Origin: Mycosphaerelloides madeirae
Taxonomy: Eukaryota; Ascomycota; Dothideomycetes; Mycosphaerellales; Mycosphaerellaceae
Reading direction: 5' to 3'
DNA length: 64,000 nt
NCBI GenBank assembly: GCA_002785995.1
Contig: NHNV01000051.1
Location: forward strand, 62,001-126,000
Shown piece after piece: positions 10,001 to 21,083 of the stretch. Within the stretch, counting starts at the first letter, position 1, and each line of letters opens with the position of its first letter. The position numbers and the translations under genes were made by a program. The notes beneath the pieces were generated by a model. It was not told the DNA's origin and ran no database searches. It saw nothing but the letters and a program-made list of their open reading frames with translations.

Positions 10001-12664
10001 ATGTCTCGCCTGTCTAGCGGCATTGTCAAAAGCGTGCTTTCTGGCGACACGTTGATTCTACAGAACAACGCCAGGCAGGAACGCACTCTCAGCCTCGCCT
10101 TCATCAATGCCCCTCGAATCCAGTCGGACGAGCCCAGCTCATTCCAATCTCGAGAATTCCTGCGAGCCCACTGCGTCGGCAAGAAAGTCGAGTTCACGGT
10201 GCTATATTCGATCCCTCAGAAGACGGGCGGTGGAGCACGCGAGTACGGCGTCGTTGTTCTTCCGGATGGCACCAAGCTACCCGACCAGATAGTAAGAGAA
10301 GGATGGGCAAAACTGCGAGACGATGCGGACAGGAAGGCCGAGTCAGGCCCAGCTGCCGACCTACTCGAGACTTTGACGATGCTCGAGTCACATGCCAAGT
10401 CTGATGAGAAGGGTGTCTGGAGTCCGAAGCAAGCCACGGTACAGAACGTCCGCGAGTTGCCTGACCCAAAAGCATTTGTGGAAGAGCACAAGGGACACGC
10501 AATTGATACCATTGTGGAGCGAGTCCTGAGCGGGGACCGCCTCATATGCAGACTCATGCTCACACCTACACAACACGTACAGACAACCGTACTTGTTGCT
10601 GGTCTTCGAGCGCCCACGACTGCGAGAACCAATCCCTCAGACGGCACTGCACAGGCCGCAGAGCCTTATGGAAATGAAGCTCAATCATTTGTCGAATCGA
10701 GACTGCTTCAGCGCCATCTAACAGTACGGCTACTTGGCGTCTCGCCCAACAATGTCTTGGTCGGCGAAGTTCGGCACCCAATGGGCAATATTGCAGAGTT
10801 TCTCCTGAAGGAAGGTCTTGCCCGTTGTGTCGACCACCACTCAACCTGGCTCGGCGCTGAAATGGGCAAGCTGCGACTAGCCGAGCGATCTGCAAAGGAG
10901 AAGCAAGCCGGCCTTTTCAAGACTCATGTCGCGCAACGTACCGGAGGAAGCGAGCAGGACGCAGTTGTGAGCAGAGTCTTCTCCGCCGACACCATATTCA
11001 TCCGGAACAAGAGCGGCCAAGAAAAGCGTATCAACCTCAGCAGCGTCAGACAACCCAAGCCCACCGACCCAAAGCAATCACCGTTTGGCGCCGATGCGAA
11101 AGAGTTTCTGCGGAAGCGATTGATTGGCAAGCACGTCAAAGTCACCATCGATGGTAAGAGACCTGCGACTGAAGGTTACGATGAGCGAGAGATGGCAACT
11201 GTGCTGCTGAGCAACAAGAACGTTGCGCTTTCGCTCGTCGAGAATGGATATGCTTCAGTCATTCGACACCGCATGGACGACACCGACCGAAGCCCTCTCT
11301 ATGACGAACTGCTTGCTGCCGAGGTAGCGGCCCAGCAAGAGCAGAAGGGCATGTGGAGTCCGAAACCACCCAAACAACAGACCTATGTCGACTACAGCGA
11401 ATCTCTCGAGAAGGCGAAGCGACAGATGTCTCTCCTATCTCGACAAAAGAAGGTCCCCGCGGTCGTCGACTTTGTCAAGTCTGGAAGCAGATTCACCGTC
11501 CTGGTGCCTCGTGACAACGCCAAGCTTACTTTCGTTCTTGGAGGTATTCGAGCACCTCGTAGCGCCCGTGGACCGAACGATGCTGCAGAGCCCTTTGGCC
11601 AAGAAGCTCACGACTTCGCGGCCAAGCGATGCACGCAGCGAGATGTCGAAATCGACGTCGAAGACACCGACAAGCAGGGTGGCTTCATTGGTCAGATGTA
11701 CATCAACCGCGAGAGTTTTGCAAAGATACTCGTCGAGGAAGGTCTGGCAAGCGTCCACGCATACAGCGCGGAGAAATCCGGCAACGCAAATGAGTTGTTC
11801 GCTGCAGAGCAGAAGGCTAAGGATGCCCGACGTGGCCTCTGGCACGACTGGGATCCGTCGCAGGAAGCGGCAGAGAATGGAGACGGCTACGACTTTCACC
11901 CAGTCAACGGCGCGAACGGATCTAATGGCGAGGCACACCCACCACGGCCCCAGCGTGTCTACAAGAACGTGATCGTCACGTACGTCGACCCAGCCAATGC
12001 ACGCTTGAAGCTGCAGATGGACACCACGAAGGCCAATCTGCAATCGCTGATGAAGGAGTTCGCTGCCTTCCACTCCTCGCCCAACAATAGCCAGCCGCTC
12101 TCAGGATCGCCCAAAGCAGGCGATATCGTATCGGCCAAGTTTTCCCAAGACGGCGTGTGGTACCGAGCTCGCGTGAGGCGCAACGACCGCGAAAACAAGA
12201 CCTCAGACGTGGTCTACATCGATTATGGCAACTCGGAGACGCAACCCTGGAGCTCCCTCCGGCCCTTAGACCAGACCAAATTCGGACCTCAACGCCTCCG
12301 TGCTCAAGCCGTCGACGCGGCACTCTCCTTCCTCCAGTTCCCAACGAGCCCAGAGTACCTCGCGGAGTCCGTCAACATGCTGAATGACATCACGGTGGAC
12401 AGACCCTTAGTCGCTAATATCGACTTTGAAGATTCCCGTGATAACGTTCTGTGGGTGACGCTTATGGAGCCCGATAACTCTCCTACGCTGTACCAGAGCA
12501 TCAATGCCGAAGTCGCGCTGGAGGGCTTCGCGATGGTGCCTAAGAAGCTGAAGCCTTTTGAGCGGGCGCAGCCGGAGATCATCGAGGAGCTGCAGAAGAG
12601 GGAGGCCGAAGCTAAGGCAGAGCGGAGAGGTATGTGGGAGTATGGTGATCTCACGGAGGACTAA
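10001..12664 (+). CDS. SND1: Staphylococcal nuclease domain-containing protein 1 (Tudor-SN)
   Basis: A single exon of 887 aa. Four staphylococcal-nuclease-like (OB-fold) repeats follow one another at roughly residues 5-140, 170-310, 320-455 and 485-620. Each opens with a VLSGDT/VFSADTIF-type strand and contains a P(Y/F)G.EA.(E/S)F segment and a KG(V/M)W or RGLW ending. A Tudor domain follows at about 690-790, with the signature VWYRARV and VYIDYGNSE, then a partial fifth SN repeat ending RRGMWEYGD. This order is diagnostic of SND1/Tudor-SN, a multifunctional RNA-binding protein linked to RNA decay, stress granules and splicing. The start is supported by the first SN strand beginning within ten residues of the ATG. 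Confidence 0.95.
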   Translation: MSRLSSGIVKSVLSGDTLILQNNARQERTLSLAFINAPRIQSDEPSSFQSREFLRAHCVGKKVEFTVLYSIPQKTGGGAREYGVVVLPDGTKLPDQIVREGWAKLRDDADRKAESGPAADLLETLTMLESHAKSDEKGVWSPKQATVQNVRELPDPKAFVEEHKGHAIDTIVERVLSGDRLICRLMLTPTQHVQTTVLVAGLRAPTTARTNPSDGTAQAAEPYGNEAQSFVESRLLQRHLTVRLLGVSPNNVLVGEVRHPMGNIAEFLLKEGLARCVDHHSTWLGAEMGKLRLAERSAKEKQAGLFKTHVAQRTGGSEQDAVVSRVFSADTIFIRNKSGQEKRINLSSVRQPKPTDPKQSPFGADAKEFLRKRLIGKHVKVTIDGKRPATEGYDEREMATVLLSNKNVALSLVENGYASVIRHRMDDTDRSPLYDELLAAEVAAQQEQKGMWSPKPPKQQTYVDYSESLEKAKRQMSLLSRQKKVPAVVDFVKSGSRFTVLVPRDNAKLTFVLGGIRAPRSARGPNDAAEPFGQEAHDFAAKRCTQRDVEIDVEDTDKQGGFIGQMYINRESFAKILVEEGLASVHAYSAEKSGNANELFAAEQKAKDARRGLWHDWDPSQEAAENGDGYDFHPVNGANGSNGEAHPPRPQRVYKNVIVTYVDPANARLKLQMDTTKANLQSLMKEFAAFHSSPNNSQPLSGSPKAGDIVSAKFSQDGVWYRARVRRNDRENKTSDVVYIDYGNSETQPWSSLRPLDQTKFGPQRLRAQAVDAALSFLQFPTSPEYLAESVNMLNDITVDRPLVANIDFEDSRDNVLWVTLMEPDNSPTLYQSINAEVALEGFAMVPKKLKPFERAQPEIIEELQKREAEAKAERRGMWEYGDLTED

Positions 12665-13959
12665 GTCAGCACGGTGGCTTGGATTAGTGTGCATGTGCAC
12701 GTGCATGCTTTCTGAAACGAAAGCCATTTTGGATAGGCTTGGGCGGTGAGAGAGCCTTAGGATAGCGTCCACGAAAAAGGCGGAAAAGGGAAAGGGAAAA
12801 GTCAAAATAGCATAGCTGGCAGGTCACAGAATTGGAGCATCAAGTGACACGGAAAAGAAAATATGACATACGCCTCACACTTCGTCCCTCTTCGCCTTTG
12901 TCCTCACGATGCTACTACTAAAGCCAGAACCACAAATCATCGGTACTCCGCCTCTCCCCTTCACCGACGACCATCGCCGCTTCGCAGTTGTCCTAGTCCC
13001 AACTCCAGCCCTACGACCCTGCATTCACATGCTTTGATCTACCCTGCATATCCCTCTACGCTTCCAGGCGGTGAAAAGGATCGAACCGTTGCGTAACCAT
13101 TCTTCTCCCAGTCAGCAAAGAGGTTCTGGTCCGTATAGGTCCGAGTTTTCTGACATTCGGGGTTGAGAATGAGGCTAAAGGGTTGCTCGCACGTGCACGC
13201 CACGCTATTTTTTCATGTGATCGCGTGTCGGAGTCCGGGGCGGACTGCGGATGCGATGAGAAATTTGGGTCGGTTTCGCATTGGTTTGATGATTGATTAT
13301 TCAATTATTCTTCTTGATCGGACTTGTCTGCTCGTCCGTGCTAACTATTCCTGTTTGTCGACCGACCGACGTTGAATCTCAAACCAAAACACGACGCCGA
13401 ACTCTTCGCTTCGCTTGTGAATTGACCAAACCAATGACCCGTGAAACATCTGCCTTGTGCTGAGCACGCGATTCTTCATTCGGAATATCTCTCTTCATCT
13501 CCACACGTGCCGTAGTGCCACTTCCTCCTCTCCGCGGGGGATCTGACCTTCAAATTTCTTTCGTAGTTCTTTCTTGGTGGTGTGCCTGATTTCACGCTTG
13601 ATGAGATGAGATTTTCCCGCATTCCGTCGGCTTCCGGCCTATCTCAATCATCGTTGCCTCTTTGGGCAGGCGCGACTCATCACGCCTTCTTCCTTCTTGC
13701 CACTTCCATGCGGCGCCATGTGCGTGTTTCATCGCAGCCATGTGCAGCCGGTGCTCGTTCTCAACGGTACTCTAATGAAGTAGCGCCTGATTCCTTCGCT
13801 TCTCATAGTCTGGCAGTAGCACTCTTTGGGTTGCTCTCGTAACTGTGGCGTACTCTCGTAAGCCTATGTTCGGGGGACTGTCGCGCGATTCTCCTCCGAA
13901 GGTGCTTTGGGGGCTTGGGTAGGTGGGTTTGCTTGCTTGGGATGTGCAGGGGCATATGC
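12665..13959. other. Convergent intergenic region, no gene seen
   Basis: 1.3 kb between the 3' ends of SND1 (+) and the phosphopantetheinyl transferase (-). Open frames here are short and show no recognisable pattern. The part nearest 13960 could hold a last exon of the minus-strand gene, because the stop codon there coincides with a splice-donor consensus. Confidence 0.45.
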
Positions 13960-15216
13960 TCACCTGAAATCCGAAGGCGAGTGAGTCAAGTGCTTGTGCG
14001 CGTACGCGAGGATGTCCGTCTTCAAGTCCAGTTTCCTGAATGACGGGACCTTCAAGCCCTGAACCTCGCCCTGAATCGCAGTTGAAATCATGAAGTGCTC
14101 TTCAAATGATTGAATCTTCATCTTCACATCATCCACCTCGGTTCCATGCATGTGTACTTCCACATCATCAACTTCCTCGCCCCATTGGCCAGTTGTACTA
14201 CAGCGTGCGGGAACTCCGGGTTTCGGACTTCGCACGTTGAAGAACTCCAGCTGCTTCAGCCATGGTGCGAGAAGGGCTTCGCCGGCAAGCTTGATGTAGG
14301 CCTCCTTGTAGCAGAAGTATGTATAGAATCTTCGTAGTTTGGCGTCGACCAGGACATCCGAGTTAAATGACAGCTTCTTGCCGGCAGGGGTAGTAAGGGC
14401 AATTGGCTTGTTGCGTTGTATGCATCGGTCGTGTCGTCCGATTTCGTAGCTGTTTAGTACGGTGCCGTCGAGGAGGGTGACATAGTCGACGTCATACTTC
14501 ATACTCCATCGCTCTTCATCGCTGAAGACGAAGTCGTAGATGTCTACCCAGCCGTCGAGGCCCTCGGCATCAATGGTACGGTAATCGTCGCGCTCGTTGA
14601 CGCAGACAATGTCAACGCCGCACATGACATCGGGTTCGTGCTTGGTGGAGGTTGGGCTGATGTATCCTTGGATGCCTCCGTTGGCGTTATATTCGTGTCT
14701 CTTCTTGCCGTTCCATCCTATTAGGGCAACGAGGCCGGCTTGGTGGGAGACGTTGAAGTCAATGCCATCGATGGGGCGACCGGCGACGTCAACCGCGCAG
14801 GGCTTGCCGTGCTTTGGGTCGCCTTTCCGTGCTAGTGCGACCTCTTTCCACGGGATATCTAAGGTTTTGGAGATGAAGAGCCGCTTCAGTAGCGCGCTGC
14901 CCAGGCTCATCCTTGCATCCTGAACAAACATCTTCGTAGAAATTGCTTTTTGCTCTGCCATGGACACGAGGCTCATTGCCTCTGCAGCACCGGCGGCGGA
15001 CCAGATGGAGGCGCCAGGCCACAGGCTGCGGGTGTCGAGCAGCCAGCAGCTGAGCTCGCCCTCATCGTTGGGCAGGGGGATGGTGGTCTGCGAGAAGGAG
15101 TTTGCGATACCGTTGATCATGGAGGAGATGTCGGGGAGGTTGTTGGTGGAGAGTTGGAGCGGCACTCGCTGCGAGAGAGCCCTCTTGCGGGCGGAGACGA
15201 CGAGACCGGACGTCAT
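13960..15216 (-). CDS. npgA: 4'-phosphopantetheinyl transferase (NpgA/Sfp type)
   Basis: A single open frame of 418 aa. It has the motifs of Sfp-type transferases in order: GKP in a KHGKPC context, DFNVSHQAGLVALIG, GVDIVCVNE (the Mg2+-binding acidic pair), and CYKEAYIKLAGEAL (the W/CxxKEAxxK motif). This enzyme transfers the phosphopantetheine arm of CoA to carrier domains of polyketide synthases, non-ribosomal peptide synthetases and alpha-aminoadipate reductase; fungi usually have one broad-range cytosolic copy, needed for lysine and secondary-metabolite synthesis. The ATG at 15216 starts shortly before conserved sequence (QRVPLQLSTN-type region). The stop at 13960 falls inside an AG|GTGAGC donor-like string, so a further 3' exon is possible. 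Confidence 0.92.
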   Translation of the reverse strand: MTSGLVVSARKRALSQRVPLQLSTNNLPDISSMINGIANSFSQTTIPLPNDEGELSCWLLDTRSLWPGASIWSAAGAAEAMSLVSMAEQKAISTKMFVQDARMSLGSALLKRLFISKTLDIPWKEVALARKGDPKHGKPCAVDVAGRPIDGIDFNVSHQAGLVALIGWNGKKRHEYNANGGIQGYISPTSTKHEPDVMCGVDIVCVNERDDYRTIDAEGLDGWVDIYDFVFSDEERWSMKYDVDYVTLLDGTVLNSYEIGRHDRCIQRNKPIALTTPAGKKLSFNSDVLVDAKLRRFYTYFCYKEAYIKLAGEALLAPWLKQLEFFNVRSPKPGVPARCSTTGQWGEEVDDVEVHMHGTEVDDVKMKIQSFEEHFMISTAIQGEVQGLKVPSFRKLDLKTDILAYAHKHLTHSPSDFR

Positions 15217-16797
15217 GGTGGGCGGTCTATAAGAGGAGGTACGTCCCAGCGAGGGGAAGACGCGCTGGCATCAACCTTGACAGCGAGCCAATCGACGCGG
15301 ATGCTGGAGGTGTTTGCCGCGGTGGTGAGTTTGGAGTGGTGAAGTTGGGGGAGTGGTGGTGAAATGGGGAGCCGAAGTGTCGCGGAGGGGTATCGAGGAG
15401 AAGTAGTAGTAGTGATCGAGTGTGTACGGAGTCCCGACGAGTATGAGGCGGACTTGTGTATTGTATGTGTCGTGACGTTGGCGAGTTGGGAGGGAGCGGT
15501 GGATAGATATGGCGATCAGCGGTCGGACACAGTGCAGGCCGTGCGGTTAAGTGCACCCTTATAGCATAGTCCACTCTGCGTCGGCCATTTTGGGGCGCCA
15601 GTCGTCGCTCTGGCGCCGGTCAACGATGGAGGTCCGAGAGCTTATCGTCCGTCACTACTCAGCGCCTAACTACATCACACCAGAGTACTACATGCACCCT
15701 ACTAGACCCTCAACCCTCGTCCTCGGATAATACATTGCTGAGCTCAAAGGCGCCTCGTCTCATAAGTCATCCGCTCGGCGCACAGGCGCCCGGCCGCGGG
15801 CGTGGAGGAGTCGCTCCCTTACGACGTTGCTCCGCCAGGATGCCTCACCCACACCCACAGACCACAGGCCACATGTGCCATGCCACCACTCCATATGCAC
15901 GCGCACCGCCACTAGATGGGCAGATGCAAGGAGGTAAGATGTGCGCAGGGGTCACTGTGCCTACGAGACCTCTACGATACCGACCGGCCGACCTGGCCTG
16001 TCCCACCGTCAATCATTCACCTCAAGCGTTCGCTACCACTAGTTCGCGCTGCTCGTGTGCGCCGTAGTCGCTGCCACACACGCACTGCACAGCAGCCAGA
16101 GCGGCCATAGCTCACACTCAACTCCGATCTCTCGTCTCCTCTGCCTCCATGCCCCATACCCACTACCACTCACTACGCTTCTGGTGTTACGCCCGCGCTG
16201 CGAGTTGCTATTACCGTCAAATGGTAGCCTCGACCTGCCACGTGCAGAAGGTCCACCGTCCCATCATATCCACCCAGCCATGCTAGTCGCCCATCACCCA
16301 TGCGACGCGCACGTTGTTGAGGTGGTGAAGTGGTGGTGATCTGGACCCCTGCTCTTCAGCATGGCTATCAGAGACATTCTCACGTGTCAGATCCACCCTT
16401 CCGTGCTGTCCTCTAGTGAAATCCCAACCGCCACGCTGACAGCCCTGCAAACCAAATCTCGGCCGGTTAAACAGTTCGGCAAGATCCCGTCAGCCTTGCT
16501 CTCCTCGATGAAGAACCGCAGAGACGAATACGATACCGCATCAGCTGCTGGGATGGGCCAAGTTCGCCATTCAACCTCCTCCCGACTGTGCAAGCGTCCC
16601 AGCACGCGGCTCAACTCTTCAGATCACTACAAGGCTCAAGCGTTTGTACCATTTGAATGTGCCGCCGGCGACCGGCGTCACCACGCATACGGTTCGGCTC
16701 GCAGACCAATCAGGTCTAGTTGCGACGCTTTTTCTGCATTTCCATCGAATTTGGTGACCCTCACAATATATTCGAGTCGAACCGTAATGGTCCCACG
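15217..16797. other. Long divergent promoter region
   Basis: 1.58 kb between the divergent starts of the phosphopantetheinyl transferase and PDX2. I see GC-rich segments but no convincing coding pattern, repeat or RNA. Confidence 0.5.
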
Positions 16798-17631
16798 ATG
16801 ACAACCCCCATCACAGTTGGCGTGCTGGCCTTGCAAGGCGCCTTCGTTGAGCACATCAGCCTCTTGCGGCAAGCTGCAGTTACTACGGATGCCGCCGGGC
16901 ATGAGCTCGAAAATGGCTCTGCATTCGACTTCATCGAAGTGAGGACTGCCGAGCAACTCGAGCAATGCGACGCCTTAGTCTTGCCCGGAGGCGAGAGCAC
17001 CTCCATATCGCTGATAGCAGAGCGAACGGGCCTTCTGGAGCCTCTCCGCACTTTCGTGAAGATCCAACGGAAGCCCGTCTGGGGCACATGCGCGGGCCTC
17101 ATTCTCCTCGCTGAGAGTGCGAACAAGTCCAAATCCACGGGCCAGGAACTCATCGGCGGCCTGGACGTGCGCGTACACAGAAACTTCTTTGGCCGACAAG
17201 TTGAGAGCTTCGAAGCCGCCCTGGACCTTCCTTTCCTGGACCGAGATAGGCCATTTCACTCAGTTTTCATCAGGGCACCTGTGGTCGAGAAGGTGTTGCC
17301 ACCGACCTCAACGTCCTTGAATGTTTCATCTACAACCACTAGCACTGGACTACTAGCTACTGATGAGACGGTTCTTGCGCCGTCGCGACAGGCTACGAGT
17401 GCGCCGGTAGAGATTCTCGGGCGGCTGCCGGGCAGAGCCCGGGCTCTTCGGGACAAGACGACTACTGCCGAGGACTTGGGCGAGGAGGGTGACATTGTTG
17501 CTGTGAGGCAGGGCAATGTGTTTGGCACTGCATTTCATCCGGAGTTGACGGGAGACGAGCGCATTCATGCTTGGTGGTTGAGTGAGGTTGTCAGGCTGAA
17601 GCGAGAAGCCAACAGCAACACCAAGGCATAG
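16798..17631 (+). CDS. PDX2: Pyridoxal 5'-phosphate synthase glutaminase subunit (PdxT/SNO type)
   Basis: A single exon of 277 aa. It opens with VGVLALQGAFVEH and continues with the PdxT signatures LVLPGGESTSIS, PVWGTCAGLILL (nucleophile Cys) and VHRNFFGRQVESF. It closes with the catalytic His-Glu pair in FHPELTGD. The enzyme hydrolyses glutamine and channels ammonia to the PDX1/SNZ synthase subunit, which makes pyridoxal phosphate from ribose 5-phosphate and glyceraldehyde 3-phosphate. The partner PDX1 gene is not in this window. A region of low conservation rich in Ser/Thr (about residues 165-205) lies before the last third, as is common in fungal homologues. The ATG at 16798 is chosen because the first strand follows at once; the frame is open upstream. 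Confidence 0.95.
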   Translation: MTTPITVGVLALQGAFVEHISLLRQAAVTTDAAGHELENGSAFDFIEVRTAEQLEQCDALVLPGGESTSISLIAERTGLLEPLRTFVKIQRKPVWGTCAGLILLAESANKSKSTGQELIGGLDVRVHRNFFGRQVESFEAALDLPFLDRDRPFHSVFIRAPVVEKVLPPTSTSLNVSSTTTSTGLLATDETVLAPSRQATSAPVEILGRLPGRARALRDKTTTAEDLGEEGDIVAVRQGNVFGTAFHPELTGDERIHAWWLSEVVRLKREANSNTKA

Positions 17632-18291
17632 CACCTCCTATCATCCAATGCTGCAGCCGCCAGCATTATGACGGACAAGGGTGCAAATATCGAGCCTACT
17701 CAAAGACCATTACAAATAAAGACATGTCTCAGAAATGATATCCGTCGGCGGAAGATCCCACAACACAGAAGTCTTGGGCTTGGCAACCCGGAACCACGAC
17801 ATCTCTTACGCGTCGCAGAAAAATTACGGAGCATCTTCAACAAAGAAGCATTACGTATGACATGAAGTATGAAAAGAGCTCGCTGCAGGGCGGAGATCAA
17901 AGAAGACGCAGGGCGGCGGCCTTGAATCCTGCGTGTTGTTGGTATGATTCACGAAACAGGACCCTGGAAGTTGGCCAACTGTGAAAGCTAAATACAGTGA
18001 GCATCAACCTCTCCTCGTTGATGAGGACTACGTCAAAGGGATTGATTGGAAACAGTTTTTCTTTTCACGTGTTGACTGCTTGGTGATTTGTTTCGTGACG
18101 AATAGGCCACTGGCACCAGCTTCATTGTCACGTTCCACCAATTTGGCTACTGCGAGAAGTCACAAATATGACAAAGTCCCGACAAACAATGCGAACGATC
18201 TTTCGTGAGGAACATGATTTTCATTACATAGGGGTATCTTTTCTCATTCATCTCATTGACAAAGAAAGGCCTTCCCACTACATGTGCATAT
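17632..18291. other. Convergent intergenic region
   Basis: 660 bases between the 3' ends of PDX2 (+) and the CFEM receptor gene (-). It is AT-richer than its flanks, as expected for 3' UTRs, and holds no supported feature. Confidence 0.5.
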
Positions 18292-21083
18292 TCACAGCGT
18301 ATCAATATTCCTCCAATCCGGAATCTCAACCCACTTACTTCCACTGCCCCAAGCCTCCTCCTGTTCCCTCGCCTGCTTCCGCGCCTGCGCCCTCGCCACA
18401 AGATCATCCAGAATTGAAATCTTCGACGGCGCGCCCGCGAGATCCAGCGTAGACGTCGACGTCGAAGCACAAGGTAGGTTGGCGCTCGACCTCTTCCTCT
18501 CCAAACTTGTCCGCGATGAGGAGACCCGCCTACAGCGCGCGATCGAGTTCTCAGAACTAGAGCGTTTACGCACGAGGACGGGTGCGATCAGGCCGTCGGA
18601 AATGGTGGGGCTGGAACGTTTGGAGGAGGTTGGGGGGAGGGGGGTGGGGGTGAAGATGGAGGAGCGGCCTTGGGAACGGAGGGGGTGGTCGGTTGGGGTC
18701 GGGGTGGGTTTGACGGGCGCCCAGGAAGCGGGGGTTGTTAGCTGAGTCCCTGTTGCGTGTGGGTCAGGGATGGTGTTGGGATCGGGTGGGTAGGTTTTAG
18801 GGTCGGGATGGGTGGATGCGTATGTTGTTGGATCGGAGTGGACTTTAGGGCCGAAGTAGTCTGTCTCGAGCATGCGAGGGGTGAAGTCTAGGTCGTCGAG
18901 GGCGGTGGGGCAGTTGGTAGCTGGGTAAGATTGTCCTTGTGGCAGGTCTGGAGATGAGACGGGGCTCTCGCTGTCGGAGCTGGATTCCTGAGGGAAGGGT
19001 GGTGGACTGGCGAGGGGCTGGCCAATGTTCAGGGGAGGTGGCGATGTCATGCGGGAAGGCGCGACCCCGATGGTTAATGGAGGCATGGCTTCTGCTATCG
19101 CGGCCCTGTGTGTCGTCTCGCGGGATACACTGCTGTCTGGAGACTGCGGAACGTCGTCTGGGATGGGAGTTGGAGGCGGGAGCAAATTGCGGTGGTGGTT
19201 TTCTCCAGCGAGCACAGCGGCTTTAAGTTTTGCTGGCAAGGCTACACCTCCCTGCTCCGAACCTCCTCTCGATCCAGGTAGAGATCTCTCTCTCGTCGAT
19301 CTTCCGCGCGAGGGAGGACGGTCGTTATCATCTGCCGTCGTGGGCCGATGAATTTGCCTTGGAGAGAAGATGATGGCGACTTCAGCTTCCCGCTCGTGGG
19401 ATTCAGCAGAGAGAGGCCTCTCGTTAGAGCGGATCGAGTACGCCCCTGAGTGTCTGCTTCCGCCAATGAAACTCTCATGGTCGCGCTTCAGTCTCTCCTC
19501 CGCAAGGCCATACACCGTTGAGCTCGTGACCGTGCACTCATCATCGCTCCCCGCCTCCGTCTCAGCGCCAGAAAGACCACTAGGCGTAGGCGACTCCTCC
19601 TTCTCAGAATCCGTGCGTCCACTAGGCGACGTCTCCGTCTCCGACAACACCTTCCCACTCTCCAGATCCAAAGCATCAATCCCCAATCCCGCGGCGACCT
19701 GGGCGTCCATTTTCACAATCCTCTTCTCGTCATCGGGCGAGGAGAAGCGGCTGTCAGTACGGCCGCTCGCTTCTTCTACCCGTCTTTTGCTCATGACCCA
19801 GCGTCCTTGGTTCCAGATTCGGTGGCCTAGGCCGGCGACCATGGGGATACAGCAGCAGATGATACTAAGGTGGACTTCGATGAGGCTCCAGAGGCCGATG
19901 TAGGTGTAGTCCCAGGTTACGTTCATGCTGTTGCCGAAGCGGGCGATGTACTGTAGGCGGACAATGGAGCAGGCTGTTACTGCTACACCGAACTGTGTGG
20001 ATTATCAGTTCCGTTCAGCAGATCCGAAAGGTAGGCTTACGGAGAACACGGAAAGCAGCATAATCTTCTTCGGCCAGTGCAATTGCAGCGTCAGAATCGG
20101 CTGGACAGGCAAAACCAAGACAACGACGTCCATGGCGATGTTCCAACTGGAGCTAGCGTAGATCAAAGCTGTTCGATCAACGCAGGAGCCGTGAGCATTG
20201 GCCACAGCGGTCCAGTTATAGCTGATGGGCATACCTAAAGATTCATCAGCCAATTTACTTCTCGCTTTCATGTAAGTGAATACTGACATTGCAGAATAGT
20301 GGTAAGCTCAAACGTAACAAAGCTTACCGCAAGCAACGCAATAACACCCAGACATTGTCGGCGGAAACACGCCGACTCTCTCCATATCCGCATATACAGC
20401 AGCACGAAGGAGATCTTGCTGCCGTAGACTACGGCGATGTAGAGAGGTTCTCCAGCGTAGAATAGCTATGGGAGTCAGCTCGATTCCGATCATTCTTCCT
20501 AACGAAATCCTCTCACCTTGAGGCAGTACTCAATCTGCTGTACACTCAACTCCGACACGTCCCGTCCCATACCACTCTGCAAAGCTATCCATCCGGTCAC
20601 GGTTAAGCCGACCATAGGCAGACAAGACGCGAAGACGACAAGGTCGTCGACTCCGTAACCTGCACCTCCTAGAGATCTGACTCGCCCAGCGGCTCGCATT
20701 CCGATGAAGAGCACACAGAATATGAAGAGCGTCCATAATGTTATTGTCGAGACTGGTACCATTGTTTCGGTGGGAAAGTTACAAGCTTCGGCTTGATATT
20801 GCTTGGCTCGAAGTGCATCTTCAACACCGCAGTTGTTGATTATGCAATCCTCTAGAACTGATGGAGGGTCGGCGCATGTATCGGTGACGGGGTATTGCGT
20901 GAGGCATTGTTGCTTCGGGATTTCAGCTTAGTTCTGTCTCAAAGGTAACCTGGCTTCACGAACCACGCAAGTTGAAAGAGCCGGAATATCTTTTGTTACA
21001 ACCTCGCTAAAGGTATCGTCAAAGTCAGCGACAGCGAGCGCGCGTGTGAGCGAGACGGCCAATATGAGTGCTGTGTTCCTCAT
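18292..21083 (-). CDS. CFEM-domain, seven-helix rhodopsin-fold membrane protein (Pth11-like receptor)
   Basis: Five exons: 20964-21083, 20517-20912, 20288-20465, 20041-20234 and 18292-19992, giving 862 aa. A signal peptide (MRNTALILAVSLTRALAVA) is followed by a short cysteine-rich extracellular region (DIPALSTC...QQC...DTC...EDC...NNC...EAC) that fits a CFEM domain with six rather than eight cysteines. Next come seven hydrophobic helices of the fungal rhodopsin-fold family (residues about 95-365), with GYGVDDLVVF, ELTTILQCMPISYNW, GSCVD and SSSWNIAMDVVVLVLPV, a motif set typical of Pth11-like proteins. The last 470 residues are a Ser/Pro/Thr-rich cytosolic tail ending WVEIPDWRNIDTL. Pth11-like receptors sense surface or host cues in some plant pathogens; the ligand here is unknown. 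Confidence 0.87.

Noticed and set aside
20308..20493. Intron with GTAAGC at 20327 in the CFEM receptor
   Set aside because: Reading through gives the conserved LAVSFVTFELTTILQCMPISYNW stretch, so this GT is coding; the true donor is at 20287.
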